Shown here: positions 44,920-54,406 of the stretch, piece by piece
Numbering within the stretch: the stretch's first letter is position 1
Layout of the letters: each line of letters starts with the position of its first letter
NCBI GenBank assembly: GCA_963830565.1
Contig: CAWHMO010000011.1
Span: forward strand, 75,687 to 139,686
Origin: DATFDN01 sp963830565
Lineage (GTDB): Bacteria; Pseudomonadota; Alphaproteobacteria; Acetobacterales; Acetobacteraceae
Direction of reading: 5' to 3'
DNA: 64,000 nucleotides
Made by a program: the position numbers and the translations under genes
The notes under the pieces: generated by a model
What the model was told of the DNA's origin: nothing
Seen by the model: only the letters and a program-made list of their open reading frames with translations
Databases searched by the model: none

Positions 44920-45408
44920 TCACCCGACGCGCGTGATACGCCCGGTGTCCTGATCGATCGCGAACTTGGCGATCATGGTTCCATCCGAGGTGGCGTAGGC
45001 GAACGTCACCTGATGGTCCTGGCCCGGCTGGACCTGGGCCACCTTCCAGTCGTGATTGCCGTTCCACAGCAGGATGGCCTGCGCTATCTGCTGCACGTCC
45101 GCCGGCGAGAGATGCTTGTCCGGCTGCGGCGCGAACAGGCCGAACGTGCCGGGTGCAAACGGCATCCCGCGCCCGCGCTCGCCAGGTCCGCGCTCGCCAG
45201 GTCCGCGCTCACCGTGATGGCGGTGCCACCAGCCCATGCGCATCTCATGCGGGCCGCGTGGCTGGGGGGTGGGCTGGGCGTCGGTGTCCGATGGGGCGGT
45301 GGCACTGGGCGGTGGCGTCTGCGACGCGTTCTGGGCAAGCGCCGCGGTCCCGCTAGCGGCGGCGCCGGCCAGGGACAGGGCAGCGGCAACGAGCATGGTC
45401 TTTCGCAT
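44920..45408 (-). CDS. Exported protein with GERGP repeat, divergent from two-component system
   Basis: 162 residues from ATG 45408. Signal peptide to about residue 25 (MRKTMLVAAALSLAGAAASGTAALAQ), a Pro/Gln-rich linker, a short HHGERGPGERGPGERGRG repeat, and a C-terminal globular part (DVQQIAQAILLWNGNHDWKV, HQVTFAYATSDGTMIAKFAID) that resembles small periplasmic PepSY-type sensors or inhibitors. It lies head-to-head with the response regulator, so may be controlled by it. Confidence 0.72.
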   Translation of the reverse strand: MRKTMLVAAALSLAGAAASGTAALAQNASQTPPPSATAPSDTDAQPTPQPRGPHEMRMGWWHRHHGERGPGERGPGERGRGMPFAPGTFGLFAPQPDKHLSPADVQQIAQAILLWNGNHDWKVAQVQPGQDHQVTFAYATSDGTMIAKFAIDQDTGRITRVG

Positions 45409-45562
45409 TGTCGGGTCTCCCGATGGCATTTGGTGTGGGGACTTCGCCACAGGGCCAAGATGGCCCCCCCGCGTTGCGGCCCGCCTTCGGGAACGCGACG
45501 AAGTGCAACGGAGTGCAACACGCCCTGACGTGGCCGGGGCGGCTGGTTATATCCTTTCCGTC

Positions 45563-46282
45563 ATGGAGCAGACGCCGCACATCCTGGTGGTGGACGATGA
45601 CCGGGAAATCCGCGACCTCCTGGCGCGCTTCCTGGAGCGGCATCAGATGCGGGTCACGGCGGTGCGCGACGCCCGCGAGGCGCGCCGCGCCTGGGCAGCG
45701 GGGCATTACCGGCTTGTGGTGCTCGACCTGATGCTGCCGGGCGAAAGCGGTCTCGACCTGGCGCGCTGGTTGCGCGGCCAGTCCAATGTGCCGATCGTGA
45801 TGCTCACCGCGATGGGCGAGGAGACCGACCGCATCATCGGGCTGGAGCTCGGCGCCGACGATTACATGCCCAAGCCGTTCAACCCGCGCGAATTGCTGGC
45901 CCGCATCCGCGCGGTGCTGCGCCGTGCCGGCGAGCAGACCGAGAAACGATCCGATTCCGCCGGACGCAGCCTTCGCTTCGGCGGCTGGGTTCTGGAGCCC
46001 GCCCGCCGTCGGCTGCTGAACCCCGATGGGGCCGAGGTCGCGCTGACCGGCGGCGAATACGACCTGCTGGTGGCGTTGCTCGAACGGCCCAACCGGGTGC
46101 TGACCCGCGACATGCTGCTCGATCTGCTGCGCGGCCGCCAGGCCGGCCCGTTCGATCGCGCGATCGATGTCGCGGTCAGCCGGCTGCGCCGCAAGCTGGA
46201 GGACGACGGGCGCAACGCGCAACTCATCAAGACAGTGCGGGGCGGCGGCTACGTGCTCGCCGCCACGGTCGAGCGGCTATAG
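45563..46282 (+). CDS. OmpR-family response regulator
   Basis: 239 residues: receiver domain with Asp 55 in LVVLDLMLPGESGLDL, acidic DDD at 11-13, and Lys in YMPKPFNPRELL; C-terminal winged-helix DNA-binding domain with GGEYDLLVALLERPNRVLTR and the SRLRRKLE recognition-helix region ending KTVRGGGYVLA. ATG 45563 after an open stretch of more than 100 codons, rejected. The 154-bp divergent gap to the exported gene should hold the promoters. The sensor kinase follows 8 bp later. Confidence 0.95.
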   Translation: MEQTPHILVVDDDREIRDLLARFLERHQMRVTAVRDAREARRAWAAGHYRLVVLDLMLPGESGLDLARWLRGQSNVPIVMLTAMGEETDRIIGLELGADDYMPKPFNPRELLARIRAVLRRAGEQTEKRSDSAGRSLRFGGWVLEPARRRLLNPDGAEVALTGGEYDLLVALLERPNRVLTRDMLLDLLRGRQAGPFDRAIDVAVSRLRRKLEDDGRNAQLIKTVRGGGYVLAATVERL

Positions 46283-46290
46283 ACCGCCGC

Positions 46291-47640
46291 ATGCGCCTGC
46301 GACTTCGACACCGTCTCTGGCCGCGCAGCCTGGCCGCCCGCACCGCGCTGGTGCTGCTGATCGGCCTCGCCCTGGTGCAGGCGGCCGGTCTGACCATCCA
46401 TGCGCTTGACCGGATGGATGTGCAGCGCCTGGCCCAGGCGCGCACCCTCGCCGAGCGGGTCATGGGCCTGTACCGCACCGTGGTGCTGACCGTGCCGGCG
46501 GAGCGCGCCACTCTCCTGAAGAATCTCCCGCTCCCGCCGGGCCTGACCGCCGATCTGTCGGCCGGCCCGCCGCCGCCGGGATTGCCCGAGACCCCGTTCC
46601 CCGAGCAGCGGCTGCTGCGCGTCAGCATGAACCTGGTTCCCCTGCCGCCGTCGCTGCGGCCTCGCCAGATGCAGATCCAGGGCGGTCCTCCGGCAGCGCG
46701 CATCGCGATCGGCCTGCGCCTGCCAGAGGGCACCTGGCTGGACGTGGCCGCGACCGTGCCGCCGATTCGACCATGGCACTCGCCCACCTTCCTCATCGCC
46801 TTCGCCCTGATGACCGCGGTCGCCGCCGCGCTCACGTTATGGGCGGTGCGCCGGCTGACCGCGCCGGTCCGAACCCTGGCGGCGGCGGCGGAGGCCCTGG
46901 GCCGGGACGTGAACGCGCCGCCGCTGCCCGAGGATGGCCCGCTCGAGGTCGCGACCGCGGCGGCGGCCTTCAACACCATGGCCGCACGCATTCGCCGCTT
47001 CGTGCAGGACCGCACCGAGATGCTGACCGGAATCGGCCACGACCTGCGCACCCCGATCACCCGGTTGAAGCTGCGGGCCGAGTTCATGGAGGACGACGAG
47101 CAGCGGCGAAAGATGCTCGCCGACCTTGAGGAGCTGGAGGCGATGGTCTCGGCCACGCTCGCTTTCGGCCGCGACACCAAGGCGACCGAACCCGTCTCTG
47201 CCCTTGACCTGCCGGAGCTGCTGCGCACCGTGCTGGACGAGGCTGCCGACGCCCGCCCGGAGATCGCGGATCGCCTCGCCTACGAAGGCCCGGCGCACCT
47301 AGTCATCCGCGCCCGCACCCTCAGTCTCAAGCGCGCCTTCGCCAACCTGGTCTCCAACGCGGTGAGCTACGGCGGGAGCGCGCGCGTGCGGCTTTGCCTG
47401 CCGCCGCGAGGCATGCTGACGATCGAGGTCGAGGATGACGGACCCGGCATCCCGCCGGAGGAGCTCGATCGGGTGTTCGAGCCGTTCCATCGCGGGGAGC
47501 CGAGCCGGAACCGGGAAACCGGCGGGGTCGGCCTCGGCCTGCCGATCGCACGCAACATCCTGCGCGCTCATGGCGGCGACATTGTCCTGGCCAACCGGCC
47601 GGACGGCGGCCTGCGCGCCGTTGCAACCATGCCGGCCTGA
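46291..47640 (+). CDS. Sensor histidine kinase
   Basis: 449 residues. TM1 about residues 15-36, a periplasmic sensor loop to about 160, TM2 (TFLIAFALMTAVAAALTLWAV) about 165-185, HAMP, dimerisation domain with His 250 in LTGIGHDLRTPITRLKLRAEF, then an ATPase domain with N box (NLVSNAVSYG), G1 (DDGPGIP) and G2 (GVGLGLPIARNI). The sensor loop is Pro/Leu-rich, without known sensor domain. It pairs with the response regulator upstream and is probably the envelope sensor for the exported neighbours. Confidence 0.95.
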   Translation: MRLRLRHRLWPRSLAARTALVLLIGLALVQAAGLTIHALDRMDVQRLAQARTLAERVMGLYRTVVLTVPAERATLLKNLPLPPGLTADLSAGPPPPGLPETPFPEQRLLRVSMNLVPLPPSLRPRQMQIQGGPPAARIAIGLRLPEGTWLDVAATVPPIRPWHSPTFLIAFALMTAVAAALTLWAVRRLTAPVRTLAAAAEALGRDVNAPPLPEDGPLEVATAAAAFNTMAARIRRFVQDRTEMLTGIGHDLRTPITRLKLRAEFMEDDEQRRKMLADLEELEAMVSATLAFGRDTKATEPVSALDLPELLRTVLDEAADARPEIADRLAYEGPAHLVIRARTLSLKRAFANLVSNAVSYGGSARVRLCLPPRGMLTIEVEDDGPGIPPEELDRVFEPFHRGEPSRNRETGGVGLGLPIARNILRAHGGDIVLANRPDGGLRAVATMPA

Positions 47641-47725
47641 AAACCTCACGAAGTCGTGTCGGTTGGATGCGGCACTGAACGGGCATAACCGCCCCCGGAT
47701 GCAAATCGAACCGTAGGAGGGCTTG

Positions 47726-47959
47726 ATGGGCCTGAAGCAGATCCTGTTCACATGCGGCATCGCCGCGATCGCTCTCGGCGCCGCGCCGGCCTTCGCCGCC
47801 GGTGATGAACCCGGCAAGCACGACACCGGCAAGGGCGCCGCCGCCGGCGCGGTTGTCGGGCACGAGATGGGCAGCGGGCACGCGCTCGCCGGAGCCGGCG
47901 TCGGCGCGGCCGTGGGCCACCACGAGAAGAAGAAGGCTCAGAGCAAGAGCGCTCAGTAG
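47726..47959 (+). CDS. Small exported glycine-zipper protein
   Basis: 77 residues from ATG 47726, preceded by AGGAGGG. Signal peptide of about 24 residues (ILFTCGIAAIALGAAPAFAA), then a Gly/Ala-rich zipper (GAAAGAVVGHEMGSGHALAGAGVGAAVG) and a Lys/Ser tail. Such small proteins insert into or lie on the outer membrane. The gene is 85 bp after the sensor kinase and may belong to its regulon. Confidence 0.72.
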   Translation: MGLKQILFTCGIAAIALGAAPAFAAGDEPGKHDTGKGAAAGAVVGHEMGSGHALAGAGVGAAVGHHEKKKAQSKSAQ

Positions 47960-47964
47960 CCGCG

Positions 47965-50900
47965 TCAGAGCAGGGCGTGGGAAACCAGCCCTGAGAGCGT
48001 CAGCCCGCTCTGTCCTTCCAGGCGCACCACCGTCGTCGGAGTCCGGGCGCCCTTCGGCGTGATCGAGACCAGCGCGGCGCCCAGCGTGGTGCCGACCTGA
48101 ATGAACTGGCTGAGCGTCGCCGAGCTGCCCGGCCAGCCGGCGGCGCTCAGTGCCTGGCTGAAGTCGAGCCGGTTCCCGTTTGCGAGCGCGGGGCCGAAGA
48201 TGTCGAGGAATCCCTGCCCGGCGGGCGGCACCACGACCGTGTCGCCCGTGCCGCTCAGATAGAGCGTATGGGTTCCGGTCCCCGGCTGGACCAGAGCGTT
48301 GCTCGCGGTTACGGAGATCATGCCGCTCGGCTGCGCCGCCGCGCCATCGGCGGGCAGGCCGATCAGGGAGATCGCCGAGGCGAAATCGGCGGCCGCATGC
48401 GCCCCCGCGATGTGCAGATTGATCGCCTGCCCGCTTGCGGACAGGCGCAGCGTGCCGGATGCGGCGTCCCAGGACTGGCTCAGCGGCATCGCACCGGCCA
48501 CGGCGATGCGATCGCCGGCGTTGAACCCGGTGATGGTGCCGGCGAATGCCGCCGGCGCTTCGATCGTCAGGGTTCCGGTGCTGCCCTGAAAGGCAATCGT
48601 CTGTCCGGCGGCGATCCCGGCGTTGAGCTGCAAATTCGCCTGCGGCCCGATCGCCAGCGCGCCGGTTCCCGCGATGCTGCCCCCGAGGACGAGCGTGCCG
48701 CCGGTTGCGGAGACGGTTCCGGTATTGACGATCGCCGCCTGCGCGATCGTGCCGGCGCCGGTGATCCGGCCCGCGTTCGTGATCTGCGCGGCGGCGACGC
48801 TGCCTGATTGCAAAACGAGAATGCCCGACGTCGCGATGCTCACGCCTTGAGCCACGGCCAGCTTCGCGCTGCCCCCGACCGCGATCGTACCGCTCCCGCC
48901 CGGCACGGTGCCGACCAGCACCGTCCCTGCGCTGACCAGCCCGCCCGCCTGCACCTGCACTGTGCCCCCACCAATCGCGAGCGTGCCGGCGCTCACGGTT
49001 CCGGCGCTGACAGAGAGCAGGCCCTGCCCGCCCGCGCCGACAGTGAGCGCGGCCCGGCCGGCATCGAGCGAGCCTCCGGCGCCGATCGCGAGAGTTCCCG
49101 ACGACCCGGGCAGACCCAGCATCAGCGCCGCGTTGCCGGGCTGGGTGCCGACCGTGAGCACGCCGCCGGCGCCGATCGTGATGGTCCCTCCCCCGCCGCC
49201 GCCGGTTCCGGCGATCAGCGACACGCCCGCCTCGATGCTGCCGCCGTTGACGCTGAGTGTGCCGTTGTCGCCGCCGCCGCCGACGTCGATCCAGGTCGAG
49301 CTGCGCAGCACCCCGCCTGCGGTGACGCTCGCCGTGCCGCTGCCCCCCATCTGCCCGGCCGCGGCGACGCCGACGCCTACCGCCAGGCCGCCCTGGCCGG
49401 AGCCATTAGCGGCAACGCTCGCCACAGCGCCCGCGGCGACGCTCAGCGTGCCGGGCCCGCCCAGCCCGATGCTCATTCCGCCGCTCGCCGCCAGGCGGGA
49501 GCCGGTGCCGCTCACGACGAGGGTGCCCGCCCCGAGCACGCCAACCGCCACCGCCGGTGTCGTGGCGGCGACGGGCGTGCCCGCCAACACCGTGCCGCCA
49601 CTCGTGATCGAGAGCGTTCCGGCGCCCCCATGCGCGCCGATCGCGATCGGGCCGCCGGCGGTATCGAGCAAGGCCGCCGCCCCGGCGACCGACGCGGACC
49701 CTTTCCCCGCATCGCCCACGACCAGGGCCGTGCCGGCTTGGCCGGCGGTCAAACGCACCAGTCCTCCAGCCGTGACCGTGAGCGTGCCGCTACTGCCCGC
49801 GTCGCGGCCGATGTCAGTCTGGCCACCGAGGAGCGCCGTGCCGCCGGCGCTGATGGCAAGCGTGCCGGCCTGGCTCGCGCTTGTCCCGATCACCGCCCCG
49901 GCGGTGCTGAAACTCGAGCCGCTCAGCACGGAAACGCGGACCCCGCCATAGGCGCCGATCACCGTGCTGCCGGCGGCGGCGATGGTGGCGCTGGTCATGG
50001 TCAGGCTCGCGCCGATGGTGAGCGCGAGCGGCGGAGTCGGCGGGCTCGGATGACCCGCCAGGGTCAGGCTGGCGTTGGCGAGCGTCCAGGACGACAGCCC
50101 GCCGAAGCTCGCATCCAGCGCCGCCAGCCTCCCGGTCAAGATGCCGCCCGTTGCGAACACGAGGGAATTGCTGGGGCCGGGCGCTGTCGCCGGGGCCAAG
50201 CCGCTCTGTTCGCTGCGCCAATTACCGGCGAGTCCCAGGTCGCCACCGCGCGGGCCGCCGCTCCAGTCCACGACCGGCGGAGCCACCTCGATCGTCCAGT
50301 TGCCGCTGGCCGGGTCCTTGTACCAGACGAACGCACGGCTCGCTCCTGGAGCGAAGCTGACGTTCGACAGCACGACAGTGCCGGTCCTGGTCTGGACGAC
50401 GGCGCTGTGACCTCCCAGGGTCTGGGCGCTGATGATCTGCGTCCATTGGGGCGAGCTGATCTTGTCGCCGGTGTCGAGGCCGACCAGCGGCGCCAGGACC
50501 GTCGAGAAAGGTGCGAGCAGCCGAAGCAGTCCGCCGCCGGGGGCAAACACGATCGTCTGGCCCGCGCCCACCGCGCCGTCGATCTGCGCCGCCGCCCCCC
50601 CGGCAAGCGCGATCGTACCTATCCCGGAGAGGTTCCCGCCGATCTCCAGCGTTGTGGGCGGCTGCCCCGGCCGCCGCCGGCATGGCCAGCACGGTTCCGT
50701 TGTTGACCACGTTGGCGGCGATCAGCCCGTTGCCGAGCACCGTATGCCCCGCCTCGATCAGGACCGCCCCGGCGACCGCCGTACCCGAGTTGCCAATGTC
50801 GATCCCGCTGACCGGATCGACGCTCGCCACCGAGCCCTGCCACACTTGCAGCGCGCCGGCTTCGGCGAGTCCTCGCGCGGAGACCATGAGCGCGCCTCGG

Positions 50901-52324
50901 CCGCCCCCGCCAAGGACCAGGGAGCCGGGGGTGAGCAGGGCCGATCCGGTACCGCTGACCGTGATGGCACCCAGGCCCGACTGGCCCGCTGCCACCCCGA
51001 ACGGCATGGCGATGGCGGTGCCGCCGGCCAGGAACGTGCCCCCGGTTCCCGCCGTCACCGTCCCGCCGTTCAGAATGCCCAGCGTGCCGACGCCCCCCGC
51101 GCCCACGGTGAGCGCCCCAGCGCCGACCTGCCAACGTGCGCCGGCGGAGACGGTTGCCGCTCCGGAGCCTCCCGGACCGACGCCGATCTCCGCATATCCC
51201 GCCTCCGTTAGCACGGCGCCTTGCGAGACAAGCAGCGTGGCCGGGGAAGCCGCCGGCCCGGCGCCCGGCCCGGGAGCCGGCACGCCGACGAGCATGGTCC
51301 CCGTGGTGTCCCGCGTGCGGGTAGGGTCGGCCAGATCGGTCCAGCTCGTGCCGGCGCCGATGAGCATAAGTGTGCCGGAAGAGACGGGGCCGGCGCCCAG
51401 CATGGTCCCCGTATCGGTGACTTGGCCACCTGCCTGGACGGTCACGACGGCTGGCTGCGCCCCATTGCTCAGCCCGATCGCGATGGTCCCGCCGGTCGCG
51501 TTCGCGCCGGCCTGTTTCGGGCCGGCGGCGACCTTGCCGCCGTTGACGAGCAGCGTGCCCTCGATCGTCACGGCGGGGCCGCCTGCCCAGCCGCCCAGCA
51601 AGAGCAGCCCGTTTCGGTCGATGCGGGTGACGGCGGCCGGGCTGAGCTGGATCAATCCGCTTGATTGCAGCGCGGCGCCGGCGGCGATCGCGAGCGTTCC
51701 GGCCGCCACCACCGCCGGCTGCCACGCGGCCAGCATATAGCGGTCCACCTCCAGCGTCGCCTGCGCGCCGTCGATCAGCAGCGCGCCGGCCACCGCGTTC
51801 GCCGTGCCGGTCGTGACCACGTAGGGTGTCGCCGCCGGACCTAACGTCACGGCGCTGCCCGACCCTGGCGCCGCACCGCCGGCCCAGGCCGCGGCGGAGT
51901 TGTACGCCGTGCTGCGTCCGCTCGCCGTCACCGGCGTCGGCGTGCTGGTGGTCAGCCGCGTATGGCCGTCCGCGCCGACCGAGACCAGGAACCCTCCCGC
52001 CGCACCCTTGACGACTTGCCAGCTCCCCACCGGGTAGGCGCCGGCCAGCAGCTTGATCCTGGCGACCACCGAGCCCGCGTTGCTGAGGGTAAGCATGCCA
52101 TCATAGCCGTAGCTGAGCGCAGTGACCGGGAGGAGCCCGAGATCGATCGTGTCGCCGGCGCCAAAGCCAATAAGGCTGCCGCTGAAGCTGCCCGGCTGAT
52201 CGAGCCGCAAAAGATCCGCTTTGCCGTCCTGGAAGAGGACGGCGGGTGCCCCGGACGCCAGCTCGATCGTGCCGCCGTTGCCGATCGTGAGCAGACCGCT
52301 TCCGGCGATGATGGTGGTCGGCAT
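47965..52324 (-). pseudogene. Giant beta-repeat surface protein, one frameshift
   Basis: About 1,452 residues in two frames joined near 50662, where a GGGG run has one G too many. Almost entirely tandem beta-strand repeats of Gly/Ala/Thr/Val-rich units such as GTLTVSAGGVV, GAGTLVVSGTG and NSGTVSATGGTLVLGG, as in autotransporter-passenger or S-layer-like beta-helix proteins. The N-terminus MPTTIIAGSGLLTIGNGG has no obvious signal peptide, and the C-terminus (SGLTLSGLVSHALL) has no autotransporter barrel, which is compatible with type I secretion or a two-partner system, but no secretion genes are next to it. The stop is 47965. Function likely adhesion or matrix; unproven. Confidence 0.72.
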
Positions 52325-52447
52325 GGTTGAGCTCGGCCGCTGTTACCCGGCCGTCAATCTGCGCCGGGCCTCGTTAAGGCATGCTCAACGGCGGCGTGCA
52401 GGTGCGTGTTGCCCAGCGACCCGGCGAATGCTCTATGATGGCGGCGC

Positions 52448-52520
52448 GCCGGGTTAGCACAGTGGTAGTGCAGTGGTTTTGTAAACCAAAGGCCGGGGGT
52501 TCGAAATCCCTCACCCGGCA
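52448..52520 (+). tRNA. tRNA-Thr (TGT anticodon), with 8-nt T-loop
   Basis: Acceptor arms GCCGGGT and ACCCGGC (7 bp) with discriminator A, no encoded CCA. D-arm GCAC/GTGC; anticodon loop TTTGTAA gives TGT, reading ACA. The T-arm reads GGGGG-TTCGAAAT-CCCTC, so the loop has 8 instead of 7 nt: one extra A against the usual TTCGAAT. The first anticodon-stem pair is G-A. Either an indel of the kind seen in nearby genes or a damaged tRNA. Its last 10 nt overlap the stop region of the opposite-strand anti-sigma gene. Confidence 0.85.
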
Positions 52521-53296
52521 TCAGTCGCCGCAACATCCCGCACGAACCTCATCAGCAGGTCGGGCTCGACATCCGAAACGGCGGCATAGGTCAGCCCGCC
52601 GGCTCGCCAGGTGACCATGTTGAATCCTTGCCGTGCCTCGATGCGCATCGGCGCGTCCGCCTGGCCCGGCGAGGCCCAGGCGAACAGGTTTATGACGTGC
52701 TTGGCGTGGCGATAGACGACGACCGCGGCCGGATGCCCGTCCACGTAGTCGAGCCGCCCGCCGACCAGAGGGAAGCCGTCGGCGGCGAGTTCCTTGACCG
52801 GTGGCGAGACGTCGATATGCGACGACAGCCACGGCTTGACGGTATGGCGGTCGCTGGTGAGCACATCCGTCAGGTGATCGGCCATCATCGAGCGCACATG
52901 GCTGTCGATCACCGCATCCAGCATGGAAGGCCCGCCCGCGCCATTGCCATGTACCAGCAGCATGAGCGCCACGCCGGCCAGCGCGCCTGCCAGACCGCCG
53001 CCCGCCAGCGAGAAGCCGCCGCTCGGCAGACTTGGCCAGCGATGTCGGCGCGCGCCCGCGGGCATGGGCATCGCCTCGTGCGAAATGGCAGTGCCGATCC
53101 GCGCCGCCAGCCCAGGCGGAGCCTGGTGATAGGTCAGCTTCTCGCGCACGGCGGTGCGCATGGCGCGCATCTCCTCCAATTTCGCCGCGCAGCCCTCGCA
53201 GCCGCGCACATGCGCCCGCAGCCGCCAATGCCGCCACGGACTCAACCCGTCATCCGCCATCAGCGGCAACCAGGACCAGATGCGCTCACACTCCAT
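52511..53296 (-). CDS. Membrane-anchored anti-sigma factor
   Basis: 261 residues. N-terminal zinc-anti-sigma domain: the ECERIW start, a helix and HVRGCEGCAAKLEEM (His and Cys pair), which binds the ECF sigma; one membrane helix about residues 95-120 (GGLAGALAGVALMLLVHG); periplasmic C-terminal half with the GFNMVTWRAGGLTYAAVSD end. ATG 53296 overlaps the sigma-gene stop by 11 bp, the usual co-translation arrangement. Its TGA (52511-52513) lies inside the tRNA-Thr gene on the other strand. The signal that inactivates it cannot be deduced here. Confidence 0.9.
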   Translation of the reverse strand: MECERIWSWLPLMADDGLSPWRHWRLRAHVRGCEGCAAKLEEMRAMRTAVREKLTYHQAPPGLAARIGTAISHEAMPMPAGARRHRWPSLPSGGFSLAGGGLAGALAGVALMLLVHGNGAGGPSMLDAVIDSHVRSMMADHLTDVLTSDRHTVKPWLSSHIDVSPPVKELAADGFPLVGGRLDYVDGHPAAVVVYRHAKHVINLFAWASPGQADAPMRIEARQGFNMVTWRAGGLTYAAVSDVEPDLLMRFVRDVAATDAG

Positions 53297-53831
53297 GGGC
53301 GCTCTCCGTCTCCGAGGTGAGCCACAGTCGGCGCAGCGCGAGCCGCGCCCGCGCCAGCCGCGACATCACAGTGCCAACGGGAACGCCCGTCACGTCAGCG
53401 ATCTCGCGATACGAGAGGTCCTCAAGCTCGCGCAGCACCAGCACCTCGCGGTGCTCGGGCGGCAGGCGGCCCATCAGGCGATCGAGGGTAGCCGCATCGA
53501 TGCTCGCCAGCAGCAGCGCCTCAGGATCGCGCGGAGGCGTGCCCCACATCGCCTCCTCGGCACCTTCGGAAACCCGGGAGTCGTTCGAGAAGACCAGCCG
53601 CGCGGAGCGGTTCTCCCGCACCCAGGTCATGAAGCTGTTACGCACGATCGTCAGCAGCCACACACGCATGTTCCCACCCTTGTACACGCCGAAGTAGCGG
53701 AACGCGCGCAGATACGCCTCCTGCACCACGTCCGATGCATCTTCCGTGTTCCCCGTCAGCCAGCGCGCCAGATTGTAGGCCGCATCGAGATGCGGCAGCG
53801 CGAGAAGCTCGAAATCGGCGTCTGCCGTCAT
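53286..53831 (-). CDS. ECF RNA polymerase sigma factor
   Basis: About 181 residues from ATG 53831. Region 2: PHLDAAYNLARWLTGNTEDASDVVQEAYLRAFRYF; region 4: LPPEHREVLVLRELEDLSYREIADVTGVPVGTVMSRLARARLALRR. Upstream in-frame codons up to 54110 give a poor N-terminus, so 53831 is preferred, although the Shine-Dalgarno is weak; an ATG near 53873 could also be used. Co-transcribed with its anti-sigma gene; likely controls the divergent small exported protein, metallophosphoesterase and cupredoxin. Confidence 0.92.
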   Translation of the reverse strand: MTADADFELLALPHLDAAYNLARWLTGNTEDASDVVQEAYLRAFRYFGVYKGGNMRVWLLTIVRNSFMTWVRENRSARLVFSNDSRVSEGAEEAMWGTPPRDPEALLLASIDAATLDRLMGRLPPEHREVLVLRELEDLSYREIADVTGVPVGTVMSRLARARLALRRLWLTSETESAHGV

Positions 53832-53890
53832 CGTCACGCAAGGATCAGCTCCGGTTCGCCTCTGCGGCAATGACCGCGGACGCTCCATTT

Positions 53891-53940
53891 CTATTCCCAC
53901 CCTGCGCGGAATTTCACATGGAATGGTTATGTTCGGCGAG
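53891..53940. promoter_or_regulatory. Possible ECF promoter region, divergent
   Basis: Between sigma gene and the small exported gene. GGAATTT at 53908-53914 is followed by GGTTAT at 53925-53930, loosely like an ECF -35/-10 pair (GGAAC..GTT) facing the small gene. Weak; only the arrangement supports it. Confidence 0.25.
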
Positions 53941-54021
53941 CGGTCTCTGCGGCAACCGGATGCGACGGGCTTCCGGTGGGCAGCCGCAGCGTGCGGCGTC
54001 GAGCCACAAAGGAACGCAATC

Positions 54022-54261
54022 ATGAGACGCTTTTTTGCCGCGGTTACGGCCGTCACACTTCTCGCCGGGCCTGCCTTCGCCCAGGAAGGAGGCAGCGTGT
54101 TCACCAACAATCCGAATGAGCTGCCGCAATTCTTCCAGGGGAACGCGCCGAGCCCCGCCGACTGGGCCGGACCGTTCTTCCACAGTCAGGTCCGCCCGGA
54201 GACGCCGCGGCACTCGATGGCGTTGCGTAAACCCGGACGCAGTCGCGCCGTGAACGGATGA
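54022..54261 (+). CDS. Small exported protein beside ECF sigma gene
   Basis: 79 residues from ATG 54022 with AAAGGAAC upstream. Signal peptide MRRFFAAVTAVTLLAGPAFAQ; the mature part contains FTNNPNELPQFFQGNAPSPADW and an Arg-rich end. No family recognised. Likely a target of the ECF sigma factor. Confidence 0.68.
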   Translation: MRRFFAAVTAVTLLAGPAFAQEGGSVFTNNPNELPQFFQGNAPSPADWAGPFFHSQVRPETPRHSMALRKPGRSRAVNG

Positions 54262-54283
54262 CGCCCGAGCGCATGATGCGAGG

Positions 54284-54307
54284 GAAGCCGGCGGCGACGC
54301 CGGCTTC
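54284..54307. terminator. Hairpin after small exported gene
   Basis: Arms GAAGCCGGC and GCCGGCTTC with a GGCGAC loop, followed by TTCGC. A plausible Rho-independent terminator separating the small gene from the metallophosphoesterase gene. Confidence 0.6.
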
Positions 54308-54406
54308 TTCGCGTCGGCGGTGAGAAAACGCGGGCGAATGGAATAAGCGCAACGCCGCTGCGGTCTTCCGACCAGCCGATCACGGCAAACCGGAACGGAG
54401 AGTTTC

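Noticed and set aside
48808..50706. Plus-strand frame of about 630 codons opposite the beta-repeat gene
   Set aside because: Repetitive because it mirrors the repeats on the other strand; Arg/Asp-rich with no start signal.
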